Origin: Sindora glabra
Lineage: Eukaryota > Streptophyta > Magnoliopsida > Fabales > Fabaceae
Direction of reading: 5' to 3'
Assembly: GCA_020226215.1 (NCBI GenBank)
Contig: CM035226.1
Location: 67,541,455 to 67,605,454 of the forward strand
DNA length: 64,000 nucleotides
Positions 22,601-34,418 of the stretch are shown here, piece after piece. Within the stretch, counting starts at the first letter, position 1. Each line of letters begins with the position of its first letter. The position numbers and the translations under genes are program-made. The notes beneath the pieces were generated by a model. That model was not told the DNA's origin. It searched no databases and was given only the letters and a program-made list of their open reading frames with translations.

Positions 22601-25600
22601 GTGCACGGAGCTTATCAACTATTGATTGGCTCAGCTTCATAATATGTGGCTTGAATCTTAAAGCATGGTAGTTAACCCTACACCTCAATCTTTGGTACTC
22701 AGGATTGTTAATTTCTTCAGCTAAACGATGTGAAAAGGGGGTCAGATAGATGGCACCTTGTTCTTTCATTTTCTTCAGGGCATCGTTTGTATACCAACTA
22801 ATAGGAGCATCCCTAGGCGGCCGAAGCTGAGTCAAAATAATATTAGAAAGTATTATCCATGAAATTAAAATGATTTCCACCTACTTAGATTAATATAATA
22901 AAATTATCATAGCATACCTGAACAGCTTTTATTTTCTTCTTTTTTCCATTTCTGTCAACTTCTGGAATGCTTTCAACTATCTTAATGTCATACCTTAACG
23001 TCTTGATGAAGTGCTCAACATCATAGATACCTCGGAAACCACTGCAAGCAGTAAAAAATAAGCATTTTGATCAATCTATTACCAGTGAAATTATACATCA
23101 AACCAGGAATAAGCTTCTGCAGCAGTTTGTTAGAAAGTAATAATTAGTAAGTAGGTTATGTTATGGGCTTAGGTTATGTTATGGCTTGCTTGTAGTGTTT
23201 AGAAAGTCAAGAGTTTTGGAGTGGTTATATTTCTTAGTAGCACTATATAAATAGAATGGTTATGTCTTATGTAATTCAGCCATCTTATTTGTTTCAATAA
23301 TATATTTTAGAATTTTCTGTCCAACTCTCTGAGTCTCTAGCTTCTCTACTTTTTTCCCTTACTCTAAACCCTAATAATTTTTGCAACATGATATCGAGGC
23401 GGTATCATCCACCTTGAGGCTTGTGGCAACTTCTATGTTTTCAACAACCTAAGAAAGGTTGAGTTGCCACTGTAAATAACTTTAGGTTCGCTATTTCTAT
23501 CATTTTGTAGACCAGAATTTGGGTTTTGTGAGGGGGGGGGGGGACCAGAAATTGAATACTAAGAAGAATGTTCTAGTAAATGTATGAAGGTGGTTATGTG
23601 TTACTTTACAGCAACCCATAAAGCAGTTGTAACTGTTGGACACTGACAGAACCCCAAGTCCAGTGGAAACCACCCTGGCAAACAACCTGGTGACCAGCGG
23701 TTGCAGTTTTTCAAAGCTGTGAGTAGCTTTGGATTCAGAGTTCTCTAGCATGGTGGGGAGTTTCTGAAGTTAATCTTGTACTGCTAGCATAAGGGCTGGC
23801 CAGTGGTAGTAGGTTTCCCAGTGATTTCCATGGTTGGCAGCACTAGCAGTCCATTTGACCAGGAGTGTCAATCTTAGAGGTTTGGATTTGTTCCTGTTTT
23901 TTAAGCATTTTTGGTCAATCATGAGTATCCTTTAATGGGTCAGAGAATTCTATCTGAACCAATTTTGTCCATTCTTTGCTGTTTGTGGTGCTATTATACC
24001 CTCTGGACTGTTTTGGTCAATTTGGATTCTCTCGAGGTAGTTTCAGCAGGTTGCGGGGAGGATTTTGGCTTTTGTGGAGCTACTCCAGTTGGGAACCTGT
24101 GTTTTTTGGTGCTTTGTGGTACAGATACAAAATTCAGAACTGGAACTGACTCGATTTGGGCTGCTTAGATTCAACTTCGTGAATTGCTGCTGGAGGTAAT
24201 TTGTTCCAGCATTGGTGGTGACCATTATGTTCTACTCAATGAATTTGGGTTCCATTTTGACCTCTGCACAACAGAGCTACCAAGCCCAGTTGGGCAAAGT
24301 TGGTGCCACACCAAGGTGAGTCATTACTGAGTCACAGTGAGTCATATCCAAGTCATGCTTGATTTGGCTGATTTGGTACTGAACTAATGCTTTTGGAGCT
24401 CAATTTGAGGCTGTTAAGGAACTTTCGAGCTTTGTGCAGTTAGATTTGGCATTGTTTCTGGTGTGGGCAGCATAAAGTTCTTCCATAGCTACTGCATCAA
24501 TTTTCTTGCATGAACTGGGATACATAGCATTGGGAATCAAAATTTTCAACATTTTCAATGCTGTCTACTTCTAGCAATTTTGGTGCTGGCACAGGCCCAT
24601 GACAGTAGCAAGAAGCAATTGGTTGATTGTTGCAAAATCTGAGCTCCGTTGTAGTTGGCTAATATTGAGGTATTTGGAACATTTGGTGCTGTTTGAATTA
24701 AATTTAGGATGTTTGGTGGATTCTTTTGTTAAGTCCGTTGAAGACTGGATGAGGTAATTTTGAGCAATGGTGGTTGAGTTGGCTGCATTGGTTTGATCTC
24801 TTCGAGCAAGTATATTGCTGGATTTTTCTGTTCTGAGTGCTATTTCTGTTTGGTGCATTATGAGTTGCAAGGCAGTGTGCTGATGTTTGGCTGCGATGAA
24901 CACAAATTGGGAGTTTGTGATAGTATTGGTGGTTTTGGTGTAATTCCAACCATAGTTGCTGGTAATTTGAAGACCAAATAGGAAGTTGAGGGAGCAGCTT
25001 AGAGGAAGCTAGCAAAACATTATTGTAAGTTCTTCGTTTGTGCCAAGAGAACAACTGGAAGAAGGTTGAGTAGCAACCATGAGTAGTGGGCTGGAGACTT
25101 CCAGGATTTCTATTTGCTAATGTCTTGGTTTTTTTTTTTTTTTGGTAGTTTGTGCTCAGGGGGAGTTGTTTGCCTATTCTTGTTTTTTACAAAGAATTCA
25201 TGAAATTTGAATCCCATCATTTGTTTCTTTACAATTGTGTTTTATTGCATTTATTTTTGAGTTCAAAAAGCTTAAGCTTTGTAAGAATCAGCTTGAGAGG
25301 GAGTGTTAGAAAGTAACATTTAGAAATTAGGTTACATTGTGAACTTAGGTTATGTTACGGGCTTACTTGTGTTGCACTTGAAGTTAAGGGTTTTAGACTC
25401 TTTATATTACATAATAGCTCTATATAAATAGAAAATTAGGCTTAAGTCCGGTTAAGTCTTGTGTAATTCAGTTGTCTTATGTGCTTAATTATATATTAGT
25501 GTTTTCTCTTCAACTCTCCCCAGCTTTTCCACCTTTTCCCTTCCTCTAAACCCTACTTATTTTCCCAACAAGTTCAAAGGTACATAAACAGACACACATG

Positions 25601-28600
25601 ATCTGAATCACCTGACGCCCCAAAGTCATAATATAAAAATAAATTTTCAATGTGAACAAATAAGGAAAAGACTTGTTATAATGTAAGAGGACTCTGTGAA
25701 AATGACATACACTAGCATCATGTTCAAAGAAACTTCATCCTCAATATAAGCACACCATGTTGTTCATGAATTTTTTATGCTAGGACAAGATCAACTCATA
25801 TTTGCAATGATATCATATATAATCAAAGAGATGTAAAGTAACCAGCCTGCCAACATGAACAATTGATGCGCATCCAACACAAAAAGCATCTGATTGATGG
25901 ACTGACTGCTAAATCAGGTTTCTAGAAATGCAAAACAGTGCCTTTGCGATTAGCATAAAGGTGTCAGAACTTGCATCTTAAAATGCCCTAAAGAAAGCAT
26001 GCACATATGTTTGCAAACTTAGCCCCAAGGAGAACAATAGAGAGAGAGAGAGAGGCTTCTATGGGAAATAAAAAAATGAACTCAAGCAGTTGACGTAAGA
26101 TGGGGCCAATGACTGGATTCTTAACACAAATAAAACTAAAAAGGGAATTCTTACTTCAAAAGCAATTAAAGATTACTTTATTGCTAGTTATCCTCCTTCA
26201 CTGCCTAAAGACATTAAGTAAAGAAAATATCAAATATCCAAGACTAAACCGATCTAGAAAGAATCTCACTTTGAACTATCATTTTTATTTTTTTATAGAA
26301 AAAGAAAATTTATTGAAAGAAGGAGAAAGATACAAAATAAAGAGAACAATATGAACTATCAATTCATTATCTGCTCTACCTGCCTGGAAAGAAAAAAATA
26401 TGATTGATTTGACATTTTGTACCTTGATTCTAACTATTTTAATTTGGTCTAAACTCCCACCCAATTCAGTATTCTAATATTTTCATTTCATCCATTTTTT
26501 TTTTTTTCACTCCATTGAATAAGGCATCAAAGACCTAGAAGACTTGATGGGGCCTAACCAAACAATTATACCCTTATCCAAAAATGGCATAGTAAAGAAG
26601 TGTTAAAAAAGAAAGTTGGTGGACTATGGACTAGTCACTAGTGGAAGTTTGACGCCCTGTTTATTTATTTTTGACAGAAAAGAAAACTTCTAGAAATAGG
26701 AAGAAGAATACAAGAGAAAAGGATAACTAATCCTGAAAAATCAATACAAGATTGCTACCCAATTTCTATGCAAATCAAACAAACTCGACCCCTCGAAAAA
26801 CAATTAGCTTTCATCTAAAGAGAAGTGACAAAATCCTGTCTCATGAATGATCACTTGATTGGGTCTGATCTTTGAAAATTCTAACATCTCTTTTCCACCA
26901 AATGCACTACATAACCGCAAAACATGCACAATCCTAAATAGCCTTCTTATCCTTATTAAACCTAAAATTACTAAAATCAATATATATATAAAAAAAATTA
27001 ATGGGCAAGCCTAGGTAACATCAAATGAAGAAAATAATTTGGTCTAAAGCTCCCAAGCCATATCACAAACACAATGCAGAAACAAATGATTGTTGACCAT
27101 ATTCCAGTAATACATCACATGTATGTTTGGAGATAATGCCTTGGGAGGCTTGCACACCTGATGCATACCTTTAGTATTGATCCTATAAAAAACAGCAGCC
27201 CAAACAAAAGACTTAGCCCTAAGAAGGAACCTTGACCTTCTAAAAAGATTTAAAAAAAAGGTAGAAACTGATTCAAAGAGTTTTTGACCCCCCAAAAAAA
27301 AAAATCAAAGATTTACAGGTGTAAGAGCCAGATGGATCTAAGGACTATGTATGCCTGTCTAGTAAAGGAAGAAAAGAAGAATAAACTTTCAAAGCCAAAA
27401 TCCAAGGACTTCTGTGAGTTGTATTGGAGGCAGCCTTAGCATCCCCCAACCATTAAGATAAAGAACATACTTGCTCTTTATCACTTTATGCAGTAAAAAA
27501 TCAAGCTCCAATGGAAAATGCCACAACCATTTACCCACCAACTAATTGTTTCTAGAAACCATATTCCCAAGGTCCAAAGCACCTTCTTCTTTAGGCTTGC
27601 AACAAAACCCCAATTAACCAAGCGATCCCTTATATTGCCATCAAAAACACTCCATAAAAAATCTCACATATTCTCTCAAGATTATTAGCTGCCACTAGTA
27701 GAATTTTGACTGTTCATTTCAAAGTAATTAACAAACCAGTAAAATGAGGCTCCCCAATTCTTTTCTGCATTATTATTTAAGCCATAACCCTACATAATGG
27801 ACAAGTGGGCATTTTAGGCAGCCCATCAACATATTCGTCGGGCATTCTAAGAACATTTTGATGATGAAATAATAACAAACCACCGCCACCATGGGGAATG
27901 CTAATACATTGTTATGATTCTCAAAGCTTGATGCACTACTCCCTTCAACCCTTTGAACAAAATGTGGCAAAGGGAAGGAAAATCCATGAACTGATCCCAT
28001 TGTCTCCATCCCACAGAAACCATGGGATCACCCCAAGGACGTCTTCAGGATCCAGGGGTCACAGACCCATTTTAACTATAACTACATGTATATCTAAACC
28101 GCCCCCCAAAACATATTTTGAAGTTTCTTATAGAACCTTGATCCTACACCCTTCAGAATTTTGCACCCCTCAATACCACTTCCTCTGCCTATATAGCAAA
28201 GACATTCTCAAGAATATTGTTTGGTAAATTTGTTCAAATCACACAATCAACACATATGTTCAACAAAAACAAATTTCTGTGGATTTCTTTCCAATTTTCC
28301 CAATGGAAAACAATCCAATCTCAAAATGAGATGAATGGATGATGCAGTTCAAGGGCCAGTTCACAAACAAAATTCCAAGACTGTTACCTGTCATCATGCC
28401 AAAATGAATTTGCATCCAACTCAGGTAGGACTAGTGTAGCATTCATGATTCGTGCAGCAAGAACAGCATTAGAAATCTAAACCATTGAAATATGATGTAT
28501 CAATAGAAACAAAATAGCAACATATAAAGCAGAAAAATCCTGACAACAGTAGTAGATCCACCAGAAGCTATACAGCATCAGAGTTTATGATATGTTTTGT

Positions 28601-30146
28601 ATCACCAAAACTGTGATTTTGCCCTGGCTCATGAGATACTTCAACTCAAAACACTAAATGAATAACAAAAGGATTGAAATGATCATAAGAGGGAAGTCTA
28701 ATATAGTTCATAGTCAGAAGAAAAAGATACAAACTGCACTTCGCTGCTGGTTCAGCCCACCATTACATCGAACACGTAAATAGCCATTACTCTCACTTGG
28801 AGGGGCTGCCACCATATAAAAACAAAATTACATCAGATAAAAACCATATACTGCAATAACACTAGGATAGTAAGTAATATCTACATACGGGCCCAGTAAG
28901 ATCGGGGGGCAGACGATGGCCGCCAACCACCAGAATTGGCATTGCTCCAAAGTTCTTCTAAATGGATCTGTTCAAAAACAATTTAAAATGGATGACCAAG
29001 TATAGCAAAAGCACCTTTAAAGAAGATTTTAAAAACAAAAACAAGTATGCATCAATTAACCAAGGGTTTTCTTATCATAATTATATTTTGTTTAAAAATT
29101 ATAATTGCTTCCTCAATTAGCTTCACAAGTGGAAGCACCAATAAAGGTCAGTAATGACAGAACTTGATTTAGTTATGATTAGGAAACAATTTACTCCAGG
29201 AACCATCAGCTGGAAATGGCCATTAAAACTTTAGGATGTCATAACCATCTTCTGTTGTGATGAAACTAAAGTTCGACAACCAGGCCTCAAATCATTATTT
29301 GGCATATAGGTTTTTTTTTATCATTTTATAGAAGAAGCTCTAGTTTTAATGTTTTTGTTCAGAATAATATCATATCCATCTCTCCCCCATTTGACATGAC
29401 TGAATGACTGATCCTGAACGCCAGACCTTCCATCTATTAAGGATATCTCAAGCCCTCTATTTTTGTACAACACCATCCTTCTTACTTTTACGCCACAGGT
29501 TCACTTTTATTCCCTATTTAGTTTAGAACATGCAGACTCTAGAAAAGTACATTACAGTGTCAGCCTTATACTTAACTTCAAGTCAGGTATTAAATTAGCA
29601 CTGGGACCAGATTATGAGTTTGAAATACTAACACCAATTAGTCATTTTGGCAGAAATATTTATTAAGATAAGACATGGTTACGTTTTTTAAAGTATGACG
29701 TCTCCAGATTGAATAAGAAAATAAAACTGTCTCCAAACCTTAAAAGCTCGGATGGTTCTTCAAAGCATAAAAAGATTAATATGCATAAACTTACAATGCA
29801 AACAAATCTCAGTTCAGTAAACACCAACAAAATCAAGAACGAAATTAAGCACAAACCTCCGTGCGGTAGTTGGATTGAACACTTGTCGTGGTTGTTGAAG
29901 AAGCCAACAACGAGATTGTGCAAATCAAAAGAACCGCAACAGCAATTGACAACTTAAAAACTATCCCCTTCAGTCCTCCCCCACCTCCTTGCCTCAGATG
30001 TTGCCTGTGGAACCCTCCTCTGCAGTCAATACCCAAAGCAAAACATAAATATATCAAAAAAAAGTAGAAAGAACAAAAAACAGAGACCAAAATCAAGCTT
30101 CAATCATTTCAGTAGAAGTCCATATCTATATCGCCTACCTTCTCAT
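19681..30146 (-). CDS. O-fucosyltransferase family protein (GT106-like), 9 exons, 516 aa
   Basis: Exons, in transcript order: 30146-30139, 30019-29857, 28967-28889, 28805-28735, 28476-28388, 23041-22918, 22826-22543, 20553-20424, 20283-19681. All eight introns are GT-AG, and the joined 1551 bases have no internal stop. The protein starts MRRGGF, has a basic, glycine-rich cytosolic tail and one membrane segment (about residues 26-42), so it is a Golgi-type type II protein with a lumenal catalytic domain. Family marks are LWSNANSGGWRP (63-74), GGLNQQR (99-105), HLRFEMDMLAFAG (261-273), CPLTPEE near 310 and a long conserved C-terminal exon with YLAAGELFGG and NNLLGHRLYYGF. Plant members transfer fucose or rhamnose in wall-polymer or glycoprotein synthesis; the acceptor here is unknown. 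The length is typical of the family. The exon 8 acceptor (ATTTTAG) was chosen because the nearby CACAG acceptor gives an immediate stop. Confidence 0.93.
21921..22010. repeat. 45-bp tandem duplication in intron 7
   Basis: Two adjacent copies (21921-21965 and 21966-22010) of AGGAATCAATTAAAAGT(A/G)T followed by ATTGCAGATAATAGCTGAAAC. They are nearly identical, so the duplication is recent compared with the surrounding decayed repeats. It lies inside the 1989-bp intron between the two exons that carry HLRFEMDMLAFAG and the following CLDIFTP. Confidence 0.9.
23128..23388 (+). repeat. 5' LTR of the intronic non-autonomous element
   Basis: Begins TGTTAGAAAGTAA and ends TTTTGCAACA. It contains ACTATATAAATAGAA (TATA-like) and TCTAAACCCTAAT near the end, both shared with 25304-25570. 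Substitutions between the two LTRs are frequent by eye. Confidence 0.85.
25304..25570 (+). repeat. 3' LTR of the intronic non-autonomous element
   Basis: Begins TGTTAGAAAGTAACATT after a GAGAGGGAG tract and ends TTTCCCAACA. It contains CTCTATATAAATAGAAA and CCTCTAAACCCTACTT, in the same order as in the 5' LTR. Confidence 0.85.
26267..26345 (-). mobile_element. L1 LINE 3' tail fragment
   Basis: TTTTATTTTTTTATAGAAAAAGAAAATTTATTGAAAG on plus is the reverse complement of a plant L1 3' end (sequence ending in TTTCTATCAAAAAA and a poly-A). The same motif recurs at 26655. No body is attached, as expected of 5'-truncated LINE copies. It lies in intron 5, in the sense orientation of the gene. Confidence 0.45.
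26655..27700 (-). mobile_element. 5'-truncated L1 LINE, C-terminal RT part
   Basis: On the minus strand the text FLWSVFDGNIRDRLVNWG (about 27600-27661) matches the plant L1 motif upstream of the KPKEEGGLGLG block, followed by ISWWVNGCGIFHW (LVGKWLWRF-like). A zinc-finger RVT region at 27044-27250 follows, with RAKSFVWAA and a CK...NHLFLHC end. The 3' end is the TTTTTGACAGAAAAGAAAA-type tail at 26655-26680 on plus. It is full of frameshifts and stops and was truncated at insertion or later. It lies in intron 5 in sense orientation, so it is present in the unspliced pre-mRNA. Confidence 0.7.
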
Positions 30147-30560
30147 TTTTTTACGTGATTATAAGTAGCGGTCCTCTCCTTCAACTCTTTTCGTTCTTCA
30201 ATTTTCTCCTTCAGTGACTGATCGATTGCTACGACAAAAATGTAACCAATCATTCGTAAAAATGCGAAACAGAGGAAAAGAATTCCCCAAATTTACGATT
30301 GTATGTAATGCAACATATGAAGATAAATAATGGATTTACAATAAGTTAAATTTCAACACATTCTACTTTGCAAGCTTAGATCAGACATGGCGATAGAGCT
30401 ACCAGGAGCATTGTACTTTGGAAGATGAAGTAGAAGCAGATCGCAAAGAAGAAGCGATGTCGGTACTCAGGCGGAAGCAATCAGATTCTGATTGTAAGCG
30501 TGGCGGGTTGGACGCTCTCCAAACTCAAATCTAAAGGCGTGTTTCGGATCCAGGAAAATA
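30147..30560 (-). promoter_or_regulatory. 5' leader and promoter region of the O-fucosyltransferase-like gene
   Basis: Upstream of the ATG at 30146 the sequence is less AT-rich and purine-rich on the minus strand (GAAGGAGAAAATTGAAGAACG), as in plant leaders. No convincing TATA box was found within 400 bases, so transcription may start diffusely. The block 30380-30560 is the most GC-rich of the region. There is no sign of a divergent gene on the plus strand. Confidence 0.35.
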
Positions 30561-31189
30561 ATTCAGTATCACTGAGAGCAACACCTACATGCCCGGGCTG
30601 AAAGTCTGGGTATCAGAATGAGCATCTTTGCTTGTATAGAAAAATCGAAGGGTGCTCCTATACATGCTTGTATTCAATGGAGACTCGACGAGTTCGAGAA
30701 ATTTACCATCACTGGTTTTATTTTTGTGACAAGTCACCGAAAAAATTACAATTAATGTTTATGCCCCCCCTTTGCTAGACAACAACTTATGTGAAGAATT
30801 GAGAATGAAAAAATAGAAGATTGGGCCGATTGGTGCATCGAGTGCAAGTCTATGTGCCAATGAGCTAGCTTGCGAAGTGTAGGAAATTGGTAATAAACTC
30901 GATTATAGAAGTTGTAACAAAGAATGCATAACCATTCAAAAGAATGTAAATTTTGACAACTTATTCAATAAAAAAAGCCTTGATCTTGTCAAATGAGTTA
31001 GTCATATCTAAAGGGATAGAGTTTGAAATTGATGGAGTTGGAAAGTGAAATATTGGTTGTGCAAAAATGCATGACCACAATTGGTAGACACATTTTTATG
31101 GATGACGCATTGGAATGATGTGTAAAATGAATAATTCTAATGTAAACGAATCCAAAATCTTGTCGATTGGCCATGATGACACTCAAAGG

Positions 31190-32897
31190 AGCATAACTAG
31201 TAGACAAAGATAATCTCGAAGGGGATTAAGATAGTGTGCACAATCATGTAGGTATAGAAAGTGGACATTCACCCACAAGATTGAAGACAAGATTTTAAAG
31301 AACTAGCACATCATAATCATTTGATAGCAACAATGATACTATAATATAATGGACTAGGCTACAATAGTTAATTGGCAAACTAGTGACAATGACTTAAGGA
31401 ATAGGTAGCAAACTATCACTATGTAATCACATGGTAGATAGACTCTATGATAATGATTATAGAGTTCACATTTACTCATGTATATGCAAAGTGAAACTTG
31501 AGTTAAAGTAAGGGAGTACCCTAAGCTTAACCCCTATTAAGCTATTAATATGGAGGAGCCATTAGGTAGATGCACTTAAAGAAGTCATCAAAGGATATGC
31601 TCAAATAGGATTGCATGAGTCCAACATTAATGTCACTTAAGTTGTGGTAAGAAAGGAGTGCAAAACATTATAGAAAAGTGGCAAGGAAGGCCAAGATAAT
31701 AGCAAGTGGCTAGAGTGTTGTGGGAGACTTGTATGTATCAACTTTGAAGTTTTAGCTTAAAGCTGTGATGGTTGAAATACCATGAAAGTGTCAATTTAAA
31801 GAGGATTGGAAAGATCCAATTAAGTGTAAAAATGATATTGTGAAGTATGATAAATTGGCCAAACCCAACATAAGCAGACTTATGAGTAAAGTTATAGGAC
31901 CTAAGCATAAATTAAGTAAAAGTTTTGGGTCTTACATCAATGCAATGTAACACTAGTTGTAAAACATCTTTCAATAGATAGTTTAGAGTGTGAAAAATTG
32001 CACATAAGCTATATTTTTAGCACACATTTTAGTTACAAAGGTAACATTCAAGAGTTGCAAGGGCAACATGCATTCAAGTTGCTAAAGTAAGAAATATATA
32101 GTTGTTAAAGCAATGACCTATTGAAAAAGTTGCTATGGTAATGAGTTTGGAAGAGTTGGTGGAGTAGCAACACTAGATAGTGTTAAAATAACTTCGAAAG
32201 AGCTTACAGAGGTAACTTATATATATATGAAAGAAGCATTCTACCAAAAGAATACTATTATTGCAAAAGCAACTACCTAATATTGTGTGGGAAAAATTCA
32301 TCAAAACTTAAAAAGACAAGCATGAAAATTCAAGAGTGTAATTAGAGTTCTTCATGAGAGTTATATTAGATTAAAGCATTAATAAGGGTATTAACATTTA
32401 AAATGGGGGAGAATGCCACAAGTTAATAGTTATGACTAATTTGATAGGAAAACATACTCAATTTTAGATGAAACTTAGCATCAAAATCAAGCATGGCATC
32501 TAGATCCTATATGAGAATTTGGGAACACATGCATTTGAAGATTTTTTTAAATTTTTCCTAAGTTTAAGGATATTTTAGTAATTTTGACATAGTTAAAGAA
32601 TTCATTAGGAGTTAAAAAAACATATAGTTATTACTTTATATTTTTATCCTTTTTTTAATGTATTTTGGTATGAATATATCATTTGGACTATAGAGAAAAG
32701 GTATTATGTTAACTTGTAAAAAGTATATCTACTTCATTAGGAGGCATTTGGTATAAAAGAGGTGAAGTGTCAACAACCTTGAGTGCCTTAGTACTAAATT
32801 TGAGACTTAAGTGTATTGGCTTGTAGTTATTTTACTCTACACTCAAAACTATGTAATAAAGCATATATCATTAAATGATAATGTTAGCCCCTTTTCA
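31190..32897 (+). mobile_element. 3' end of a Ty3/gypsy-like element with LTR
   Basis: A polypurine tract AATGGGGGAGAATG at 32402-32415, typical of gypsy elements, is followed by a candidate LTR starting TGCCACAAG at 32414. Inside it are GGTATAAAAGAGG (TATA-like, near 32752) and a CTATGTAATAAAGC polyadenylation-like motif near 32850; the LTR probably ends near 32897. The 1.2 kb upstream reads like decayed 3' internal sequence but no domain is certain. No second copy of the LTR was found in the window, so this is a fragment. Confidence 0.5.
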
Positions 32898-33605
32898 TTG
32901 TACCTAAACGTTTCTAGTATGGAGCATTTTTGTAGCTCAATATGTGCAAGGGATTTAGCAAGTTGATTATGTTGCTTTTAGACATTTTGTACATAGGATT
33001 TCATTATAAAGGTGATAAATCTTTGATGCCTTGCTCTTTTTTCAAAATGTATCATGAGCAAGTTAATGGGAAGGCTAGCATATTTGCTTAGAGTTAGCCT
33101 CATGCACCACATGGTTACAAGCAATAAACTACTAACTTATGACACTTTATCGTATGGATAGGAGATTAACAATAAGTAAAAAGCAAACAATGGTCCTATA
33201 TTTTAGGTTTTTACTAAGATATGCCTCCCTTTTACTTAAAGTTCTAATTAAAGTTAAGTTGGTTATTAGTGAGCCAATTTGCTTTCTTTTTTATCACGTA
33301 CTAACTTTAGCTATATGATAGGCAAAGGAGATTACCATCAAGTGACTTCCCACAAGTTTATCTCATAAACCAAGTAAACTTCACTTTATGCAAACATTGA
33401 AAAGGTCCATAAAATAAGAATCATGCAAAATTAGCTAAATTTTTTTGTAAAATTTTATAAAAAAAAGGGATTGAGTTTTCTCTATTTTTTAGATATTTTC
33501 TAAGAGTCACACACTCTAAAAAAATTTTCAACCTATAACTTAGAAAAATTGAACACTATACCATATGTGCAAAAAATATACATATGCTGGCTTAACAAAC
33601 ACATG

Positions 33606-33614
33606 GATATATAT

Positions 33615-33679
<65 letters not shown>

Positions 33680-33680
33680 C
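33606..33680. repeat. (TA)n microsatellite with TACA interruptions
   Basis: About 75 bases of TA dinucleotides broken by two or three TACATA steps. It is likely length-variable. Shorter TA runs occur at about 20707-20724 (intron 7) and 57127-57147. Confidence 0.95.
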
Positions 33681-34005
33681 TATTAAACTTACTTGAAGTG
33701 TTGCATTTGATCTCCATGAGAGTGACTATTACACTTGTTGGGATTTTGATTAACATTTCAATTGTTTATTTAGTATTATAAGGATTTAGGAAAGGGAGAA
33801 TAACAAAATATTGAAAATTCACAAGAGTAAAGATGTATGAGATAATATGTTAGAAAGTTTTAAAAGGCTTATTAAATTTATGGAGTCACTTATAATTTGA
33901 CATTTACAAGAAAAATGGAAGTATAATTAACTTTTAATTATAAAGAGTTATTAGCAAAGGTAAGTAGAAAGATAAATAGAATTTCAAAACTTTTTCTCAT
34001 TTTAC

Positions 34006-34418
34006 CATAGTTTTGAAAATCATACCAAATTAGTGAATTGGCCAACGAGTTAGTCCAATTAAGACATTTGGATAAAAAAATATATGTGAATCGATGGGAA
34101 TTGGCTAGAACTAGTGGGTTGAACTAGTTTTTTAATTTTCTTTAAAAAAATAAAAATTTTATAATTTTATTATAATTGAGATGTAACATTTTTATGATTT
34201 CATATCAATTAAATTTGTATTTTTTTAATTATTTCTAATATAATTTATTATTGTATCATTTTTATTTTATTACTTTAATTATATATTATTAGTTTATATA
34301 TATAATTTATATTTCTAAAGCTAAAACCAATTCAACCTATGAAATAGTGGTTGAGCCAATTAACTAATGAACTAATGCTATATCCGGTTCAATGATCAAT
34401 CCAATTTTAAAAACTATG
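34006..34418. mobile_element. hAT-type MITE with perfect 8-bp target duplication
   Basis: A 413-bp AT-rich element has terminal inverted repeats CATAGTTTTGAAAAT on the left and ATTTTAAAAACTATG on the right, and is flanked on both sides by CATTTTAC (33998-34005 and 34419-34426). An 8-bp duplication and short inverted ends are the mark of hAT elements. It encodes nothing, so it is a non-autonomous miniature element. Subterminal parts contain GAATTGGCCAA and GGTTGAGCCAATTAAC-like inverted motifs. Confidence 0.88.

Larger units (their letters stand above)
23128..25570 (+). mobile_element. Non-autonomous copia-like LTR element in intron 5
   Basis: LTRs at 23128-23388 (261 bp) and 25304-25570 (267 bp) flank 1915 bp of internal sequence without gag or pol. 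A degenerate methionine-tRNA primer-binding site (TGATATCGAGGC) overlaps the end of the 5' LTR, and a polypurine tract (GAGAGGGAG) precedes the 3' LTR. AGTT sits on both sides (before 23128 and after 25570), a possible 4-bp target duplication. The element is antisense to the host gene and inside its 5346-bp fifth intron. ORFs within it are short and unlike retroviral proteins. A relative lies at 4607-5458. Mobilisation would depend on another copia's enzymes. Confidence 0.85.

Noticed and set aside
24571..25054. Overlapping minus-strand frames of 110 and 116 codons in intron 5
   Set aside because: They lie inside the non-autonomous LTR element, are rich in N, Q, H and S from AT-rich antisense sequence, and have no family resemblance or splice context.
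27773..28009. 78-codon minus-strand frame as upstream L1 reverse transcriptase
   Set aside because: No reverse transcriptase motif could be seen in it, so the L1 call was stopped at about 27700.
29845..30096. Frame starting MILVSVFCSFYFFLIYL as an alternative N-terminus of the gene
   Set aside because: The first residues come from the 119-bp intron; a GTAGGC donor and a TGACTGCAG acceptor give MRRGGFHRQ instead, a normal type II anchor start.
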